Shown one piece after another: positions 46,313-55,135 of a DNA stretch of 64,000 bases. Below the pieces are notes generated by a model. It ran no database searches. It was not told the DNA's origin and saw nothing but the letters and a program-made list of their open reading frames with translations. The position numbers and the translations under genes were made by a program. Source of the DNA: CAWUEZ02 sp963921355 (GTDB lineage Bacteria > Pseudomonadota > Alphaproteobacteria > Thalassobaculales > Thalassobaculaceae); the NCBI GenBank assembly GCA_963921355.3, contig OZ001190.1, forward strand, positions 3,472,001-3,536,000, in the 5' to 3' direction. Position 1 is the first letter of the stretch; the number at the start of each line of letters is the position of its first letter.

Positions 46313-46346
46313 GAACCGGGCGTGAAACACCCGATGGAACAGCACT

Positions 46347-46664
46347 TTACTGGGACAACGGGGCGGCTGGTGCAGCCGGAGCCGGTGTCTCTTCAACGGC
46401 CGGAGCCTGGTCGATGAACGACGAACTGGTGCCCTGAGACGCGAGAATCGCCAGCGTAAGGCTGGTGGCCATGAAACAGGCGGCGAGAATAGCCGTGGTC
46501 CGGGTCAGCAGGTTGGCGGTTCCGCGCGCCGACATGAACGAGCCCATGCCGCCACCGCCACCGCCGCCGATGCCGAGACCCCCGCCCTCGCTCCGCTGCA
46601 GCAGGACGGTGATGATCAGCGCCAGGGCGATCATGAGATGAACGGTTAGGATGATCAGTTCCAT
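46347..46664 (-). CDS. secG: Preprotein translocase subunit SecG
   Basis: A 105-residue membrane protein with two helices: ILTVHLMIALALIITVLLQR and AILAACFMATSLTLAILAS. Between them is the glycine-rich loop with GGGLGIGGGGGGGMGSFMS and ARGTANLLTRTTA, the SecG signature. The C-terminal tail is Ala/Pro-rich. It assists SecYE in export. It lies between tpiA and pyrG, the usual order. Confidence 0.95.
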   Translation of the reverse strand: MELIILTVHLMIALALIITVLLQRSEGGGLGIGGGGGGGMGSFMSARGTANLLTRTTAILAACFMATSLTLAILASQGTSSSFIDQAPAVEETPAPAAPAAPLSQ

Positions 46665-46771
46665 GTGGATCCTCGAACGTCGAACGGCGCGGGTTTTACC
46701 CGGTTGTGCGCCGCTTGACCAGTCCCCAGCGTACCGGGCCCCGGCCTGCGCGTCCGGCGCACTGAAACCGC

Positions 46772-47518
46772 TCAGCCCCCCGTTGCGCGACAGATCGCCA
46801 GGAAGTCCTCTGCAACGAGGGACGCACCGCCAACCAGCGCGCCGTTCACGTCGTTCACGGCAAGCAGTTCGGTCGCGTTGCCCGGCTTGACCGAGCCACC
46901 GTAGAGCAGGCGAATACCATCACCATCCGGCTGGATTTCCCGGACCACCCGCCGCAGATGACCGTGGACATCGGCCACGTCCGAAACCGTCGGTGTTCTC
47001 CCTGTCCCGATCGCCCAGACCGGTTCATAGGCGACGACCAGGGCGTCGAGGCCGAGCCCGTCCGGCAGCGAACCGCGGACCTGGGCTTCAACAACCGACA
47101 GGGTGTCGCCGGCGTCGCGCTCGCTCTCGGTTTCCCCGACGCAGACAATCGCAACCAGGCCGGCACCATGGGCTGCCTGTGCCTTTGCCCTCACGATCGC
47201 GTTATCTTCGCCATGATCGGCGCGACGCTCGGAGTGGCCGACGATCGCGTAGCGACAGCCGAGGTCCGCCAGCATCGGCGCGGCGACGTCGCCGGTATGG
47301 GCGCCGCTCCGCTGGGGATGACAGTCCTGCGCGCCCAGGGCGACCGAAGACCCACTTAGAACCCCCGCAACCGCTGAAAGGTAGGGAAACGGGGGACAGA
47401 TCGCGACATCGACGGTTTCCGGTACCGGCGCGTCGGCGAGCGCCCGTGCCAACGACCCGGCAGCCGCCAGGTCGAGGTTCATCTTCCAGTTGCCGGCGAT
47501 CAGCGTGCGTGGAGTCAC
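46772..47518 (-). CDS. tpiA: Triosephosphate isomerase
   Basis: A 248-residue enzyme. GTG 47518 is chosen as start because GGAGG lies seven bases upstream; a longer frame from TTG 47533 overlaps that site. Active-site segments: GNWKMN (Lys), GHSERR (His), YEPVWAIGTG (Glu) and LYGGSVKPGN. It interconverts the two triose phosphates in glycolysis. It is divergent from ppiD with a 189-bp gap. Confidence 0.98.
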   Translation of the reverse strand: MTPRTLIAGNWKMNLDLAAAGSLARALADAPVPETVDVAICPPFPYLSAVAGVLSGSSVALGAQDCHPQRSGAHTGDVAAPMLADLGCRYAIVGHSERRADHGEDNAIVRAKAQAAHGAGLVAIVCVGETESERDAGDTLSVVEAQVRGSLPDGLGLDALVVAYEPVWAIGTGRTPTVSDVADVHGHLRRVVREIQPDGDGIRLLYGGSVKPGNATELLAVNDVNGALVGGASLVAEDFLAICRATGG

Positions 47519-47707
47519 AGGTCTGCCTCCCAAGTAACGGCCAGGGTCGAATTTGGTTCGCCTCCGGCTCTAGCACGTCGGCGAATGGCGTCCAATCGCT
47601 GGCAGCCGCTTTCGGCCGATCATCCGGGAAGCCTTGCGCCGGCGCGCCTTGGAGGCCTAAAACCGCTGCAACCAGTTACCAGAGACGCCGCAACAGGCCA
47701 GGCCGCA

Positions 47708-49597
47708 ATGCTTCAGTTCATCCGATCGAAAGTCACCACGATCTTCGCCAAGATCCTGTTTGTGCTGCTGATCGCCAGTTTCGCCGTGTGGGGCATCGGC
47801 GACACGATTTTCGGCAACCCTGCCGGACGCACCGCCGTCCAGGTTGACGACGATGTTCGGATCACCGCCGTTGAAGCGGCCAGCGCCTTCGACCAGGCCC
47901 GTCGGCGCCTCGGCGTGCCGATCACCGTCGACCAGGCCCTGCAGTTCGGCCTCCTGGAGCAGGTGATGGACAACCTCGCGGTCGAAGGCATGCTGGTCGC
48001 GGCCACCTCGCGCCTCGGTCTGTCGGCCGGCGACGCCCAGGTCATTCAACAGATCCGCGCCCAGTTCCGGGACAGCCTCGGCAGCTTCGACCGGATCGCC
48101 TACGAGACCTATCTCGCGGCGAACGGACTCAGCGAAGAGGAGTTCGTCGCCCGCTCCCGCCGCGACCTGGCCCGGGACCAGTTGCTGGCCGCCGTCATCT
48201 CCGACGCCGACCGCAGCGCCCCTGCCCCCCTGGTCGATCTCCTGCATCGGTATCGCGAAGAACGCCGGGTAATCGACGCCGTCCGGATCTCGGCGGCCGA
48301 TATGGCGGCACCCGCGGAACCGTCGACCAGCGACCTCCAGGCCTTCTACGACGAACGCTCTGCGGACTACGAGACACCGCAGTATCGGGGCCTGAGCTGG
48401 CTTGAGGTGTCGCCTGCCAGCCTCTCATCAGAGATCGAGATTTCCGAGGATGCGCTGCTCGAGGGCTTCGAGGACCGACGCGACAGTTTGTCGACGCCAG
48501 GCACGCGAACCGTCGACCAGATCCTGTTCGACGACGAAGCAACGGCCCGGGAAGCGTCCGGCCGGATCACGTCCGGTGAGGACTTCGTCGCTGTCGCCGC
48601 CGACATGACCGGATTGAGCGAAGCCGACCTCGACCTCGGAGAGAACACTCGGGAGTCGCTGCCCGCGGGCACCGCCGACGGTGTCTTCGCCGTGACCGAG
48701 GCCGGCGGTGTCACCGAGCCGCTGGAAAGTGACTTCGGCTGGCACTTGTTCCGGATCCGGTCGGCCGTTCAAGGCCGGGCAGCCCAGTTCGATGAGGTCC
48801 GGGATCAGCTGCGGCAGGAACTGGCCCTGGAGCAGGCCTTCGACCTGGTCTTCGAGCGCGCCAATGCCATCGAGGACGCTTTGGCCGGGGGTGCCACCCT
48901 CGAGGAAACCTCCCAGGACCTGTCCATGGCGCTGAACCAGATCCCGTTCGTCGCCCGCGACGGCAGCCAGAAGGACGGCGGCATCGCCGTGGCGCTGCCG
49001 GGTAAGCCGTTCCTGCAGACCGCGTTCGAGACCGAATCCGGCGCGCAAAGCGCGCTCACTGAAAGCCGGGACGGCACGTTCTTCATTCTGCGGGTTGATG
49101 GAATAGAGGAACCGCGGCTCCCCGACCTGAACGAGATCCGTGCGACCGTGCTGGCCGACTGGACGGCCGACAAGCGACTTGAGGCCGCCGAGACCCTGGC
49201 CGACGAGATCGCGGAGCGCGCGTCGGCGGGTGAGCCGATTGCCGAAGCCGCCGGTGATGCCGGGTTCGGTGTCGAGCGGTTGCCGGCGATCACGCGGCGC
49301 GGCCAGGACCTGCCCGGCGACTGGCCAACGGGGCTCGCCGGCGTCGCCTTCGGGCTCGACGTCGGCAAGGCGGAATCCTTGGCAGATGATGCCGGCGCCG
49401 TCGTGGTCTCGGTCGTCGACATCGTTGCCGGCGGCGGCGAACAGGCGGCCCCGAAGGACGGCGTGCGCGAGGAAATGGTCGCAGCAACCTCGTCGGATCT
49501 GGTCGAGCTGTTGTTGGCCGATCTGCGCGACCGCCACGAAGTCAGCGTCGACCCCGAAGCCGTTCGCCAGCTGTTCACCCTCGACCACGGTATGTGA
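47708..49597 (+). CDS. ppiD: Periplasmic peptidyl-prolyl isomerase, PpiD/SurA-like
   Basis: A 629-residue inner-membrane-anchored chaperone. One membrane helix near the N-terminus (AKILFVLLIASFAVWGIGDT), a SurA_N-like helical domain (residues about 40-260), a parvulin-type rotamase domain (GTRTVDQILFDDEATA through EPLESDFGWHLFRIRS, about 275-380), and a second rotamase-like half to the C-terminus. It assists folding of proteins leaving the Sec channel. ATG 47708 is chosen; an upstream extension is not conserved. Its stop overlaps the trpE start (TGATG). Confidence 0.95.
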   Translation: MLQFIRSKVTTIFAKILFVLLIASFAVWGIGDTIFGNPAGRTAVQVDDDVRITAVEAASAFDQARRRLGVPITVDQALQFGLLEQVMDNLAVEGMLVAATSRLGLSAGDAQVIQQIRAQFRDSLGSFDRIAYETYLAANGLSEEEFVARSRRDLARDQLLAAVISDADRSAPAPLVDLLHRYREERRVIDAVRISAADMAAPAEPSTSDLQAFYDERSADYETPQYRGLSWLEVSPASLSSEIEISEDALLEGFEDRRDSLSTPGTRTVDQILFDDEATAREASGRITSGEDFVAVAADMTGLSEADLDLGENTRESLPAGTADGVFAVTEAGGVTEPLESDFGWHLFRIRSAVQGRAAQFDEVRDQLRQELALEQAFDLVFERANAIEDALAGGATLEETSQDLSMALNQIPFVARDGSQKDGGIAVALPGKPFLQTAFETESGAQSALTESRDGTFFILRVDGIEEPRLPDLNEIRATVLADWTADKRLEAAETLADEIAERASAGEPIAEAAGDAGFGVERLPAITRRGQDLPGDWPTGLAGVAFGLDVGKAESLADDAGAVVVSVVDIVAGGGEQAAPKDGVREEMVAATSSDLVELLLADLRDRHEVSVDPEAVRQLFTLDHGM

Positions 49598-51105
49598 TGG
49601 CTGCCCTTCCCGCCTTTGAGGCGTTCCACGACCTGTATGAGGCCGGCACGGCCCAGGTCGTCTGGACAACGTTGGTCGCTGATCTGGAGACCCCGGTCTC
49701 CGCGATGCTCAAGCTCGCCGACGGGCGCGCCTACGCGTTCCTGCTTGAATCGGTCGAGGGCGGCGCGGTCCGGGGCCGCTACTCGATCATCGGCCTCAAG
49801 CCCGACGTGATCTGGCGGTTTTACAAGGACAAGGCGGAGATCAACCGTCAGGCCCGGGTCGACCCTGACGCGTTCGTCGCGACGGATGAGCCGCCGCTGG
49901 CCTCCCTGCGCGCGCTCATCGCCGAAAGCCGTATCGATCTTCCTGACGCCCTCCCGCCAATGGCTTCCGGCCTGTTCGGCTATATGGGCTACGACGCGAT
50001 CCGGCTGTTTGAGGACATTCCCGACGACAATCCGGATGCGCTGGGAATCCAGGACGGCATCATGATGCGTCCGACGGTGGTCTGCGTATTCGACAACATC
50101 GAAGACACCGTTACCCTGATTACGCCGGTTTTCCCGGACGCGGATGTGGCGGCGCAGCCGGCCTACGACGCCGCGCGCGAGCGCTTGGCCGACGTGGTCG
50201 CCGATTTCGAACGCTCTCTGCCCTATCGCCGCGAAGGTGGACGGGCGATCGGCGACCTGCCCGAGGCGGTCTCGAATACCGGGCGCGAGCAGTATCACGA
50301 CATGGTTCGCAAGGCGGTGGACTACATCCACGCCGGCGACGCATTCCAGATCGTGCCCTCGCACCGGCTTTCGGTGCCGTTCAATCTGCCGCCATTCGCG
50401 CTCTACCGCTCCCTGCGGCGCCTGAACCCGTCACCGTTCCTGTTTTTCTTCGACTTCGGCGGCTACGCGGTGGTTGGCTCCAGCCCAGAGATTCTGGTGC
50501 GCCTGAGGGATGGAGTCGTCACCATCCGCCCGCTCGCGGGAACCCGTCGTCGGGGCGCGACCCAGGACGAGGACGTTGCCCTCGCCGAGGAACTCCTGGG
50601 CGATCCCAAGGAACGCGCCGAGCATCTGATGTTGCTCGATCTTGGGCGCAACGATGTCGGCCGGGTCGCCGAGATCGGCAGCGTCGAAGTGAAGGAGCAG
50701 TTCACCATCGAGCGCTACAGCCACGTCATGCACATCGCCAGCCATGTCGATGGGCGCCTCGCCGACGACAAGGACGTCATGGAGGCCCTGTTCGCCGGGT
50801 TTCCGGCCGGCACGGTGTCCGGCGCGCCCAAGGTGCGGGCCATGGAGATCATCGACGAGCTCGAAGTCTCCCGGCGCGGTGTCTATGCCGGCGCCGTCGG
50901 CTATCTGTCGGCCAACTCGATGGACACCTGCATCGCGCTGCGCACGGCTCTGGTGAAGGACGACACGATGTACGTTCAGGCCGGTGGCGGCGTGGTCGCC
51001 GACAGCGATCCGGAAGAAGAGTGGCAGGAGACCATGAACAAGGCGCGGGCGCTGCTGCGGGCAGCCGAAGAGGCCGTTCGCTTCGCGGCCAGAAGGTCTT
51101 CCTGA
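49597..51105 (+). CDS. trpE: Anthranilate synthase component I
   Basis: A 502-residue enzyme producing anthranilate from chorismate for tryptophan. Motifs: LLESVEGGAVRGRYSIIG (Trp feedback site), SPSPFLFFFDFG-type core region, RPLAGTRRRG, LDLGRNDVGRV, AGTVSGAPKVRAMEIIDELE. ATG 49597 overlaps the ppiD stop. The partner trpG, usually the next gene, is not in the window: a convergent MFS gene follows after 12 bp. Confidence 0.98.
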   Translation: MAALPAFEAFHDLYEAGTAQVVWTTLVADLETPVSAMLKLADGRAYAFLLESVEGGAVRGRYSIIGLKPDVIWRFYKDKAEINRQARVDPDAFVATDEPPLASLRALIAESRIDLPDALPPMASGLFGYMGYDAIRLFEDIPDDNPDALGIQDGIMMRPTVVCVFDNIEDTVTLITPVFPDADVAAQPAYDAARERLADVVADFERSLPYRREGGRAIGDLPEAVSNTGREQYHDMVRKAVDYIHAGDAFQIVPSHRLSVPFNLPPFALYRSLRRLNPSPFLFFFDFGGYAVVGSSPEILVRLRDGVVTIRPLAGTRRRGATQDEDVALAEELLGDPKERAEHLMLLDLGRNDVGRVAEIGSVEVKEQFTIERYSHVMHIASHVDGRLADDKDVMEALFAGFPAGTVSGAPKVRAMEIIDELEVSRRGVYAGAVGYLSANSMDTCIALRTALVKDDTMYVQAGGGVVADSDPEEEWQETMNKARALLRAAEEAVRFAARRSS

Positions 51106-51117
51106 AGCAGCTGAGGC

Positions 51118-52317
51118 CTACTCCGCCGGCTGCGGGACCGGGTTGCGGCGTGCAGACGGCAGGAGCAGGCCCGTCAGAGCCCCAAGACCGGCCAGCATAG
51201 CCAACAGCAACAGCAGCGGTCTGAAGTCGCCCGCGACGCCGTAGAGCTCGCCGACCAGCGGCACGCTGATCGCGGATACGCCAAGCGAAACCAGGAACTT
51301 CACGCAAAAGGCGGTGCCTCGCCATGCCGGCGGTGAAAACCGGGCAAACAGACTGTTCTCGGCCGGCACGAAGGCGGTGTTCGTCAGCACCATGAACATG
51401 GCCACGGGCAACAGCAGCGGCCCGGCGAGCGAGGCCGCGACTGCCAGAAACGGGATCTGAAGCGCCCAGCAGATCACATAGACACGCTTGAGATCGAACC
51501 GGTCCGCCAACCACCCACCGACGATCTGCGCGGCGGCGGAAATCAGGTAGACGCCGGAAACCAACAGACCGACCGCCGCGGTGCTGCCGGCAAGATCGGT
51601 CAGCCGCTGGTCGAACAGCTTCGGCATGGCGAACGATGTCGATTGATAGATCAGCCCGGACAGCGCGATGGTCACGAGCAGCACCATGGCCCCGCGCATC
51701 ATATCGCCGCGGCTGGCCTCGGTTGGCGCCGACCGCGCGGTCTCACGGGTGTCGCGGATCAGTCCGAGCCAGATCATAGCCACCAGCGACAATCCCACCA
51801 GGACACACAGCGCCCCCGGGACAAAGAACGCCCAGCGCCAGTCCAGCCACGCCGCGAGGGTTCCGGCGACAGCGGCACCTCCGGCGGTCCCGAGGGCGCC
51901 GAACACGCCATTGATGCCCAAAGCACGGCCGCGCGTGGCCGGGTCACGGGTCACCCATGCGATGCCGACCGGGTGGTAGATGGCCGCGAACAGACCGATC
52001 CCGGCCAGACCGAGCGCCATCGAGGCCGGCCCGGTGGCAAACCCGGTCAGAACACATATGCCGCCGGTGCCGATGAAGAACAGGGCCATCATGCCGGGAA
52101 CGCTCCAGCGGTCCGCCAGCCAGCCGGCGGGTACCGCCGCTGCGCCGAACAGGATCTGCCCCACCAGCATCAAGGCGATCAGCTCATTGAACGGCCGGTC
52201 CCAGTCAACCTCCAGCGACAGCACAACCGTCGGGAACAGCAGCATCAGCAGATGCGAGAACGTGTGTCCGATACAGGAGAAACCGAGCGCCAGCCGCGCC
52301 GAAAAGGAAAAGCCCAT
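51118..52317 (-). CDS. Major facilitator superfamily transporter
   Basis: A 399-residue membrane protein with about 12 hydrophobic helices. The start is ATG 52317 (MGFSFSARLALG); no clear ribosome site precedes it, and an in-frame TTG at 52356 is the alternative. Loop 2-3 contains GWLADRWSVPGMMALFF, the MFS signature (GxLaDRxGrr type), repeated later as GGWLADRFDLKRVYV. The substrate is unknown. It is convergent with trpE (12-bp gap), and its upstream region is occupied by the 136-bp repeat array from 52387. Probably an accessory insertion after trpE. Confidence 0.9.
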   Translation of the reverse strand: MGFSFSARLALGFSCIGHTFSHLLMLLFPTVVLSLEVDWDRPFNELIALMLVGQILFGAAAVPAGWLADRWSVPGMMALFFIGTGGICVLTGFATGPASMALGLAGIGLFAAIYHPVGIAWVTRDPATRGRALGINGVFGALGTAGGAAVAGTLAAWLDWRWAFFVPGALCVLVGLSLVAMIWLGLIRDTRETARSAPTEASRGDMMRGAMVLLVTIALSGLIYQSTSFAMPKLFDQRLTDLAGSTAAVGLLVSGVYLISAAAQIVGGWLADRFDLKRVYVICWALQIPFLAVAASLAGPLLLPVAMFMVLTNTAFVPAENSLFARFSPPAWRGTAFCVKFLVSLGVSAISVPLVGELYGVAGDFRPLLLLLAMLAGLGALTGLLLPSARRNPVPQPAE

Positions 52318-52386
52318 GGCGCGGTTATCCCACGTCCTGGCTGAGCGCAGCAACACGATGCACGCCTGCCGGTCGCGGCCCCGATT

Positions 52387-52726
52387 TCTAGACCGGATTC
52401 ACCGGTCAGATGGATCGCCACAGGCGATTTCATCTGACACGGATCTGCTCTAGATCGGATCATGTTCTGACGGAGACACTCTGGTTTCCGCCAGAACATG
52501 TGAATCCGATCTGAATCATAAAGTTAGAACAGATTCACCGGTCAGATGGATCGCCACAGGCGATTTCATCTGACACGGATCTGCTCTAGATCAGTTCATG
52601 TTCTGACGGAGACACTCTGGTTTCCGCCAGAACATGTGAATCCGATCTGAATCATAAAGTTAGAGCAGATTCACCGGTCAGATGGATCGCCACAAGCGAT
52701 TTCATCTGACACGGATCTGCTCTAGA
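52387..52726 (-). repeat. Tandem array, 2.5 copies of the 136-bp palindromic repeat (locus B)
   Basis: Three copies of GATTCACCGGTCAGATGG start at 52396, 52532 and 52668 (exact period 136); the third is truncated. Copies one and two differ at three bases. Both array ends are TCTAGA (52387-52392, 52721-52726). Reverse-complemented, the unit is about 80% identical to locus A (9897-10170). The stems are kept by paired changes: CATGTTCTG/CAGAACATG here versus CACGTCCTG/CAGAACGTG there, and ATCGCC-TGT-GGCGAT versus ATCGCCG-T-CGGCGAT. It fills most of the 417-bp gap between the MFS gene and a small orphan gene. No gene lies in it. Confidence 0.93.
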
Positions 52727-52734
52727 GTTCGGTC

Positions 52735-53016
52735 ATGGTGGAGCGGACAAGACAATCGACGGGGACGCGGGCTCCGACACGGGGCCCAACCGGAGCGCAG
52801 CGCGCATGGCTGGCACGCGGTCTCGATCAACCGGGCGGAAAACTGCCGTTGTTTGACCTGTACGGCCAGCGGATCAACCCGCGAACAGTGCGGGCGTGCA
52901 TGGACAAAGGCTGGGCCGAGCCCTGGTTCGAGAACCCGCTGAAGCCGGATTGGCTGGTCTGCAAACTGACGGCCAGAGGGCGCCGCATCCTCGGCGCGCA
53001 CGAGCACAGTCCGTAG
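52735..53016 (+). CDS. Hypothetical small protein, possible winged-helix
   Basis: A 93-residue basic protein beginning only eight bases after the repeat array, with no clear ribosome site, so the start is uncertain. The C-terminal half (INPRTVRACMDKGWAEPWFE, then LVCKLTARGRRILG) resembles small winged-helix proteins ending with a 'LTxxGRxxL' turn, seen in several alphaproteobacterial orphans. The N-terminus is Thr/Arg/Pro-rich. It could regulate the MFS gene or the next orphan, but nothing shows that. Confidence 0.6.
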   Translation: MVERTRQSTGTRAPTRGPTGAQRAWLARGLDQPGGKLPLFDLYGQRINPRTVRACMDKGWAEPWFENPLKPDWLVCKLTARGRRILGAHEHSP

Positions 53017-53112
53017 CTCAGATCGTATGCTAACCCCTGGATTTCCTTGGATTTATGTCTGGACAGGTCCGACGACCCCGTCCATCATCTCCGACGATCG
53101 GGGGGGTATGGA

Positions 53113-53607
53113 ATGACACTTGAGGACTACCTGACGGTCGTCGCATCGAGCAAAGCGTCGGACTGGCGGGCGACGCTCTTGCCGACGTTCATGTTTCGGG
53201 TTGTCCCGGCCCGCAGCGGCAGCGGTCAGGGTGACTTCGAGCTGCAGGAACATACCACCACCCTCACCTTCACCCGCGATGTCCGGTTCGGCATGGCCTG
53301 GGGCCTGGTCGGCGACAGGAACTACAGCGAAGACTGCATCCAGAAACTGCCGAACAAGCGCGCCCAGGGTGTGCTGCTCGACTTCCTGTACAGCGGAGCT
53401 GTCGTGTATCGCGACATGCTGGTCGCCGTTGACGGTTGGCGCTGCATCCTGCCTCAGCCGGTCAATGAGGCCGGCCCTCCGTTCCGGGTACCGAAACGCC
53501 GACTGATGATTGCCAGACTCGTGCATCAGCTCGTCGGACCGGAAACCAATTTCGACGCCTATTTCAAACGCGTCGGCATGGAAGAACTCGACCAACCCTG
53601 GCCGTGA
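53113..53607 (+). CDS. Hypothetical protein (orphan)
   Basis: A 164-residue protein starting at ATG 53113 after a G-rich run. No signal peptide or membrane helix is seen. It has mixed alpha/beta character: TLEDYLTVVASSKASDWRAT, HTTTLTFTRDVRFGMAWGLV, KRAQGVLLDFLYSGAVVYRD, and a C-terminal helix (IARLVHQLVGPETNFDAYF). I do not recognise the family. It lies between the small orphan and the convergent aldolase-like gene, in what looks like an inserted segment. Confidence 0.65.
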   Translation: MTLEDYLTVVASSKASDWRATLLPTFMFRVVPARSGSGQGDFELQEHTTTLTFTRDVRFGMAWGLVGDRNYSEDCIQKLPNKRAQGVLLDFLYSGAVVYRDMLVAVDGWRCILPQPVNEAGPPFRVPKRRLMIARLVHQLVGPETNFDAYFKRVGMEELDQPWP

Positions 53608-53653
53608 GGCTCGTGAACCATGGATCTCCGGCCGACCGGCCCGATGCGGATGT

Positions 53654-54421
53654 TCAGTCCTTGTAGTCAGGCTCGTCGCGATCCAGGAGGCGCTTCAGCG
53701 CGGCGAAATGCGGGTGCGCCTGCAACCGCTCGCTGTTGGCGGCCATCTGATCCGCCGTCATCCGCGCCACGTCCTGCGGCACCCGCCGCATCGGTCGCCC
53801 GGTTGACATGGCGATGACCTGCGCCTGCGCCGCTCGTTCCAGGTAGTAGAGGTCGTCAAAGGCCTCGGCCACGTTCCGGCCCGTTACCACCACACCGTGG
53901 TTGGCCAGGAAGGCAACCCGCTTGCCCTGCTGAAGGGCGGCAGCGATCCGCTCGCCCTCGGAATCGTCCAGCGCCAGGCCGTTGTAGAGATCGTCATAGG
54001 CGATCTGGTCGTAGAACTTCAGGGACGTCTGCAGCACCGGCTCGATCCGTCCGTCCTCGAGCATGGTGATCGCCGTCGCATACGGCATGTGGGTGTGCAG
54101 AACGACCTTGGCGTCGGGCACTAGGCGATGAATGTGATAGTGGATGAAGAAAGCCGTCGGTTCCGGCGGTTCCTTACCGTCAACCGCTTGGCCGTCCTTG
54201 TCGACTTCGACCAGGTCGCTCGCCCGGACTTCGGCCCAGTGATACCCGTGCGGGTTGATTAGGAACCGATCGTCAGCGCCGGGGATCACGGCTGAGAAAT
54301 GGTTGCAGATCCCCTCGTGCAGACCGAGCCGTACAGACCATCGCAAGGCCGCCGCCAGATCGGTCCGCGTCGCGGCGCGGGCATCGTCCGGACTGAATTC
54401 GGTCACGGCGGCAACGGACAT
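53654..54421 (-). CDS. Class II aldolase/adducin family protein
   Basis: A 255-residue protein starting at ATG 54421, five bases after GGAGG. The fold is shown by LGLHEGICNHFSAVIPGADD (the N-terminal SxR/NxS pattern), FFIHYHIHRLVPDAKVVLHT, HTHMPYATAITML (zinc histidines) and AFLANHGVVVTGRNVAEAFD (third histidine). Members cleave fuculose- or ribulose-phosphate-type substrates or act as decarboxylases; alphaproteobacterial copies are often unassigned. No sugar kinase or isomerase is adjacent, so the substrate is open. Confidence 0.9.
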   Translation of the reverse strand: MSVAAVTEFSPDDARAATRTDLAAALRWSVRLGLHEGICNHFSAVIPGADDRFLINPHGYHWAEVRASDLVEVDKDGQAVDGKEPPEPTAFFIHYHIHRLVPDAKVVLHTHMPYATAITMLEDGRIEPVLQTSLKFYDQIAYDDLYNGLALDDSEGERIAAALQQGKRVAFLANHGVVVTGRNVAEAFDDLYYLERAAQAQVIAMSTGRPMRRVPQDVARMTADQMAANSERLQAHPHFAALKRLLDRDEPDYKD

Positions 54422-54466
54422 CACATCCTCCCAGCGAGATGGTGATCATCGATTGGATGGTCTGAA

Positions 54467-54543
54467 TGGTCGGAGCGGCGGGATTCGAACCCACGACCCC
54501 CACACCCCCAGTGTGGTGCGCTACCAGGCTGCGCTACGCTCCG
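54467..54543 (-). tRNA. tRNA-Pro (anticodon GGG)
   Basis: A complete 77-nt cloverleaf on the minus strand with encoded CCA. Acceptor stem CGGAGCG/CGCTCCG, D-arm AGCGCAGCCTGGTAGCGC, anticodon stem CCACA/TGTGG with loop CTGGGGG (anticodon GGG), and T-arm GTGGGTTCGAATCCCGC. It lies 97 bp after merR, the usual position in this lineage. The flanking gaps (54425-54466, 54544-54639) hold nothing else evident. Confidence 0.98.
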
Positions 54544-54639
54544 ACGCGGCGGACTATAGGCGATCGATGGAGCGCTCACAACATGGGCGCCAAGCCTTCA
54601 GGTCGAATTCCGGTCCAGCTGAAATCGGAGCCGGCGGAA

Positions 54640-55116
54640 CTAGCTCCGGCCTTCGCTCAAGGTGCGCTTGAGGGCCTCCAATTCGGAGAGAACCGACCGT
54701 AGGGCATCGCGGTCCACAGCCGCCTCCCCCGCGTCCACCTGCTGCTCGCTCTCGGAGGATCCGTTGTGGCCGCCCTTGACCGGGTTGGTGGCCTGTGCCG
54801 CCCGGGCAGTTTCGCCCGCCGTCGGCATCCGCACCGCACCTTCGCGCAGCAGCTTCTGAACCCCTTTGATCGTGTAACCCTCGCGGTACAGGAGCTCGCG
54901 AATGCGCTGCAGCAGCGCGACATCCTCGGGCCGGTAGTACCGGCGCCCACCTCCGCGTTTCAGCGGACGGACCTGATTGAACTTGGTTTCCCAGAACCGA
55001 AGAACGTGGGGAGGGACGTCCAGATCGTCCGACACTTCGCTGATCGTGCGGAACGCAGCCGCCGATTTTACGCTGCGGCGGTTCGGAGGTGGAGCAGAAG
55101 TGTGAGGTTCAACCAT
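54640..55116 (-). CDS. MerR-family transcriptional regulator
   Basis: A 158-residue regulator. The N-terminal winged helix is FRTISEVSDDLDVPPHVLRF through WETKF, then RRYYRPEDVALLQRIREL and the YREGYTIKGVQKLL helix. A Ser/Gln-rich linker leads to a C-terminal coiled-coil (LRSVLSELEALKRTLSEG) without metal-binding cysteines. It is the MerR gene that follows ihfA in many alphaproteobacteria; the effector is unknown. Confidence 0.94.
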   Translation of the reverse strand: MVEPHTSAPPPNRRSVKSAAAFRTISEVSDDLDVPPHVLRFWETKFNQVRPLKRGGGRRYYRPEDVALLQRIRELLYREGYTIKGVQKLLREGAVRMPTAGETARAAQATNPVKGGHNGSSESEQQVDAGEAAVDRDALRSVLSELEALKRTLSEGRS

Positions 55117-55135
55117 AGATCAGCCCGACCGCAAA

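Noticed and set aside
52387..52726. CRISPR array
   Set aside because: The period is 136 bp with near-identical whole units and no variable spacers; no cas gene is present.
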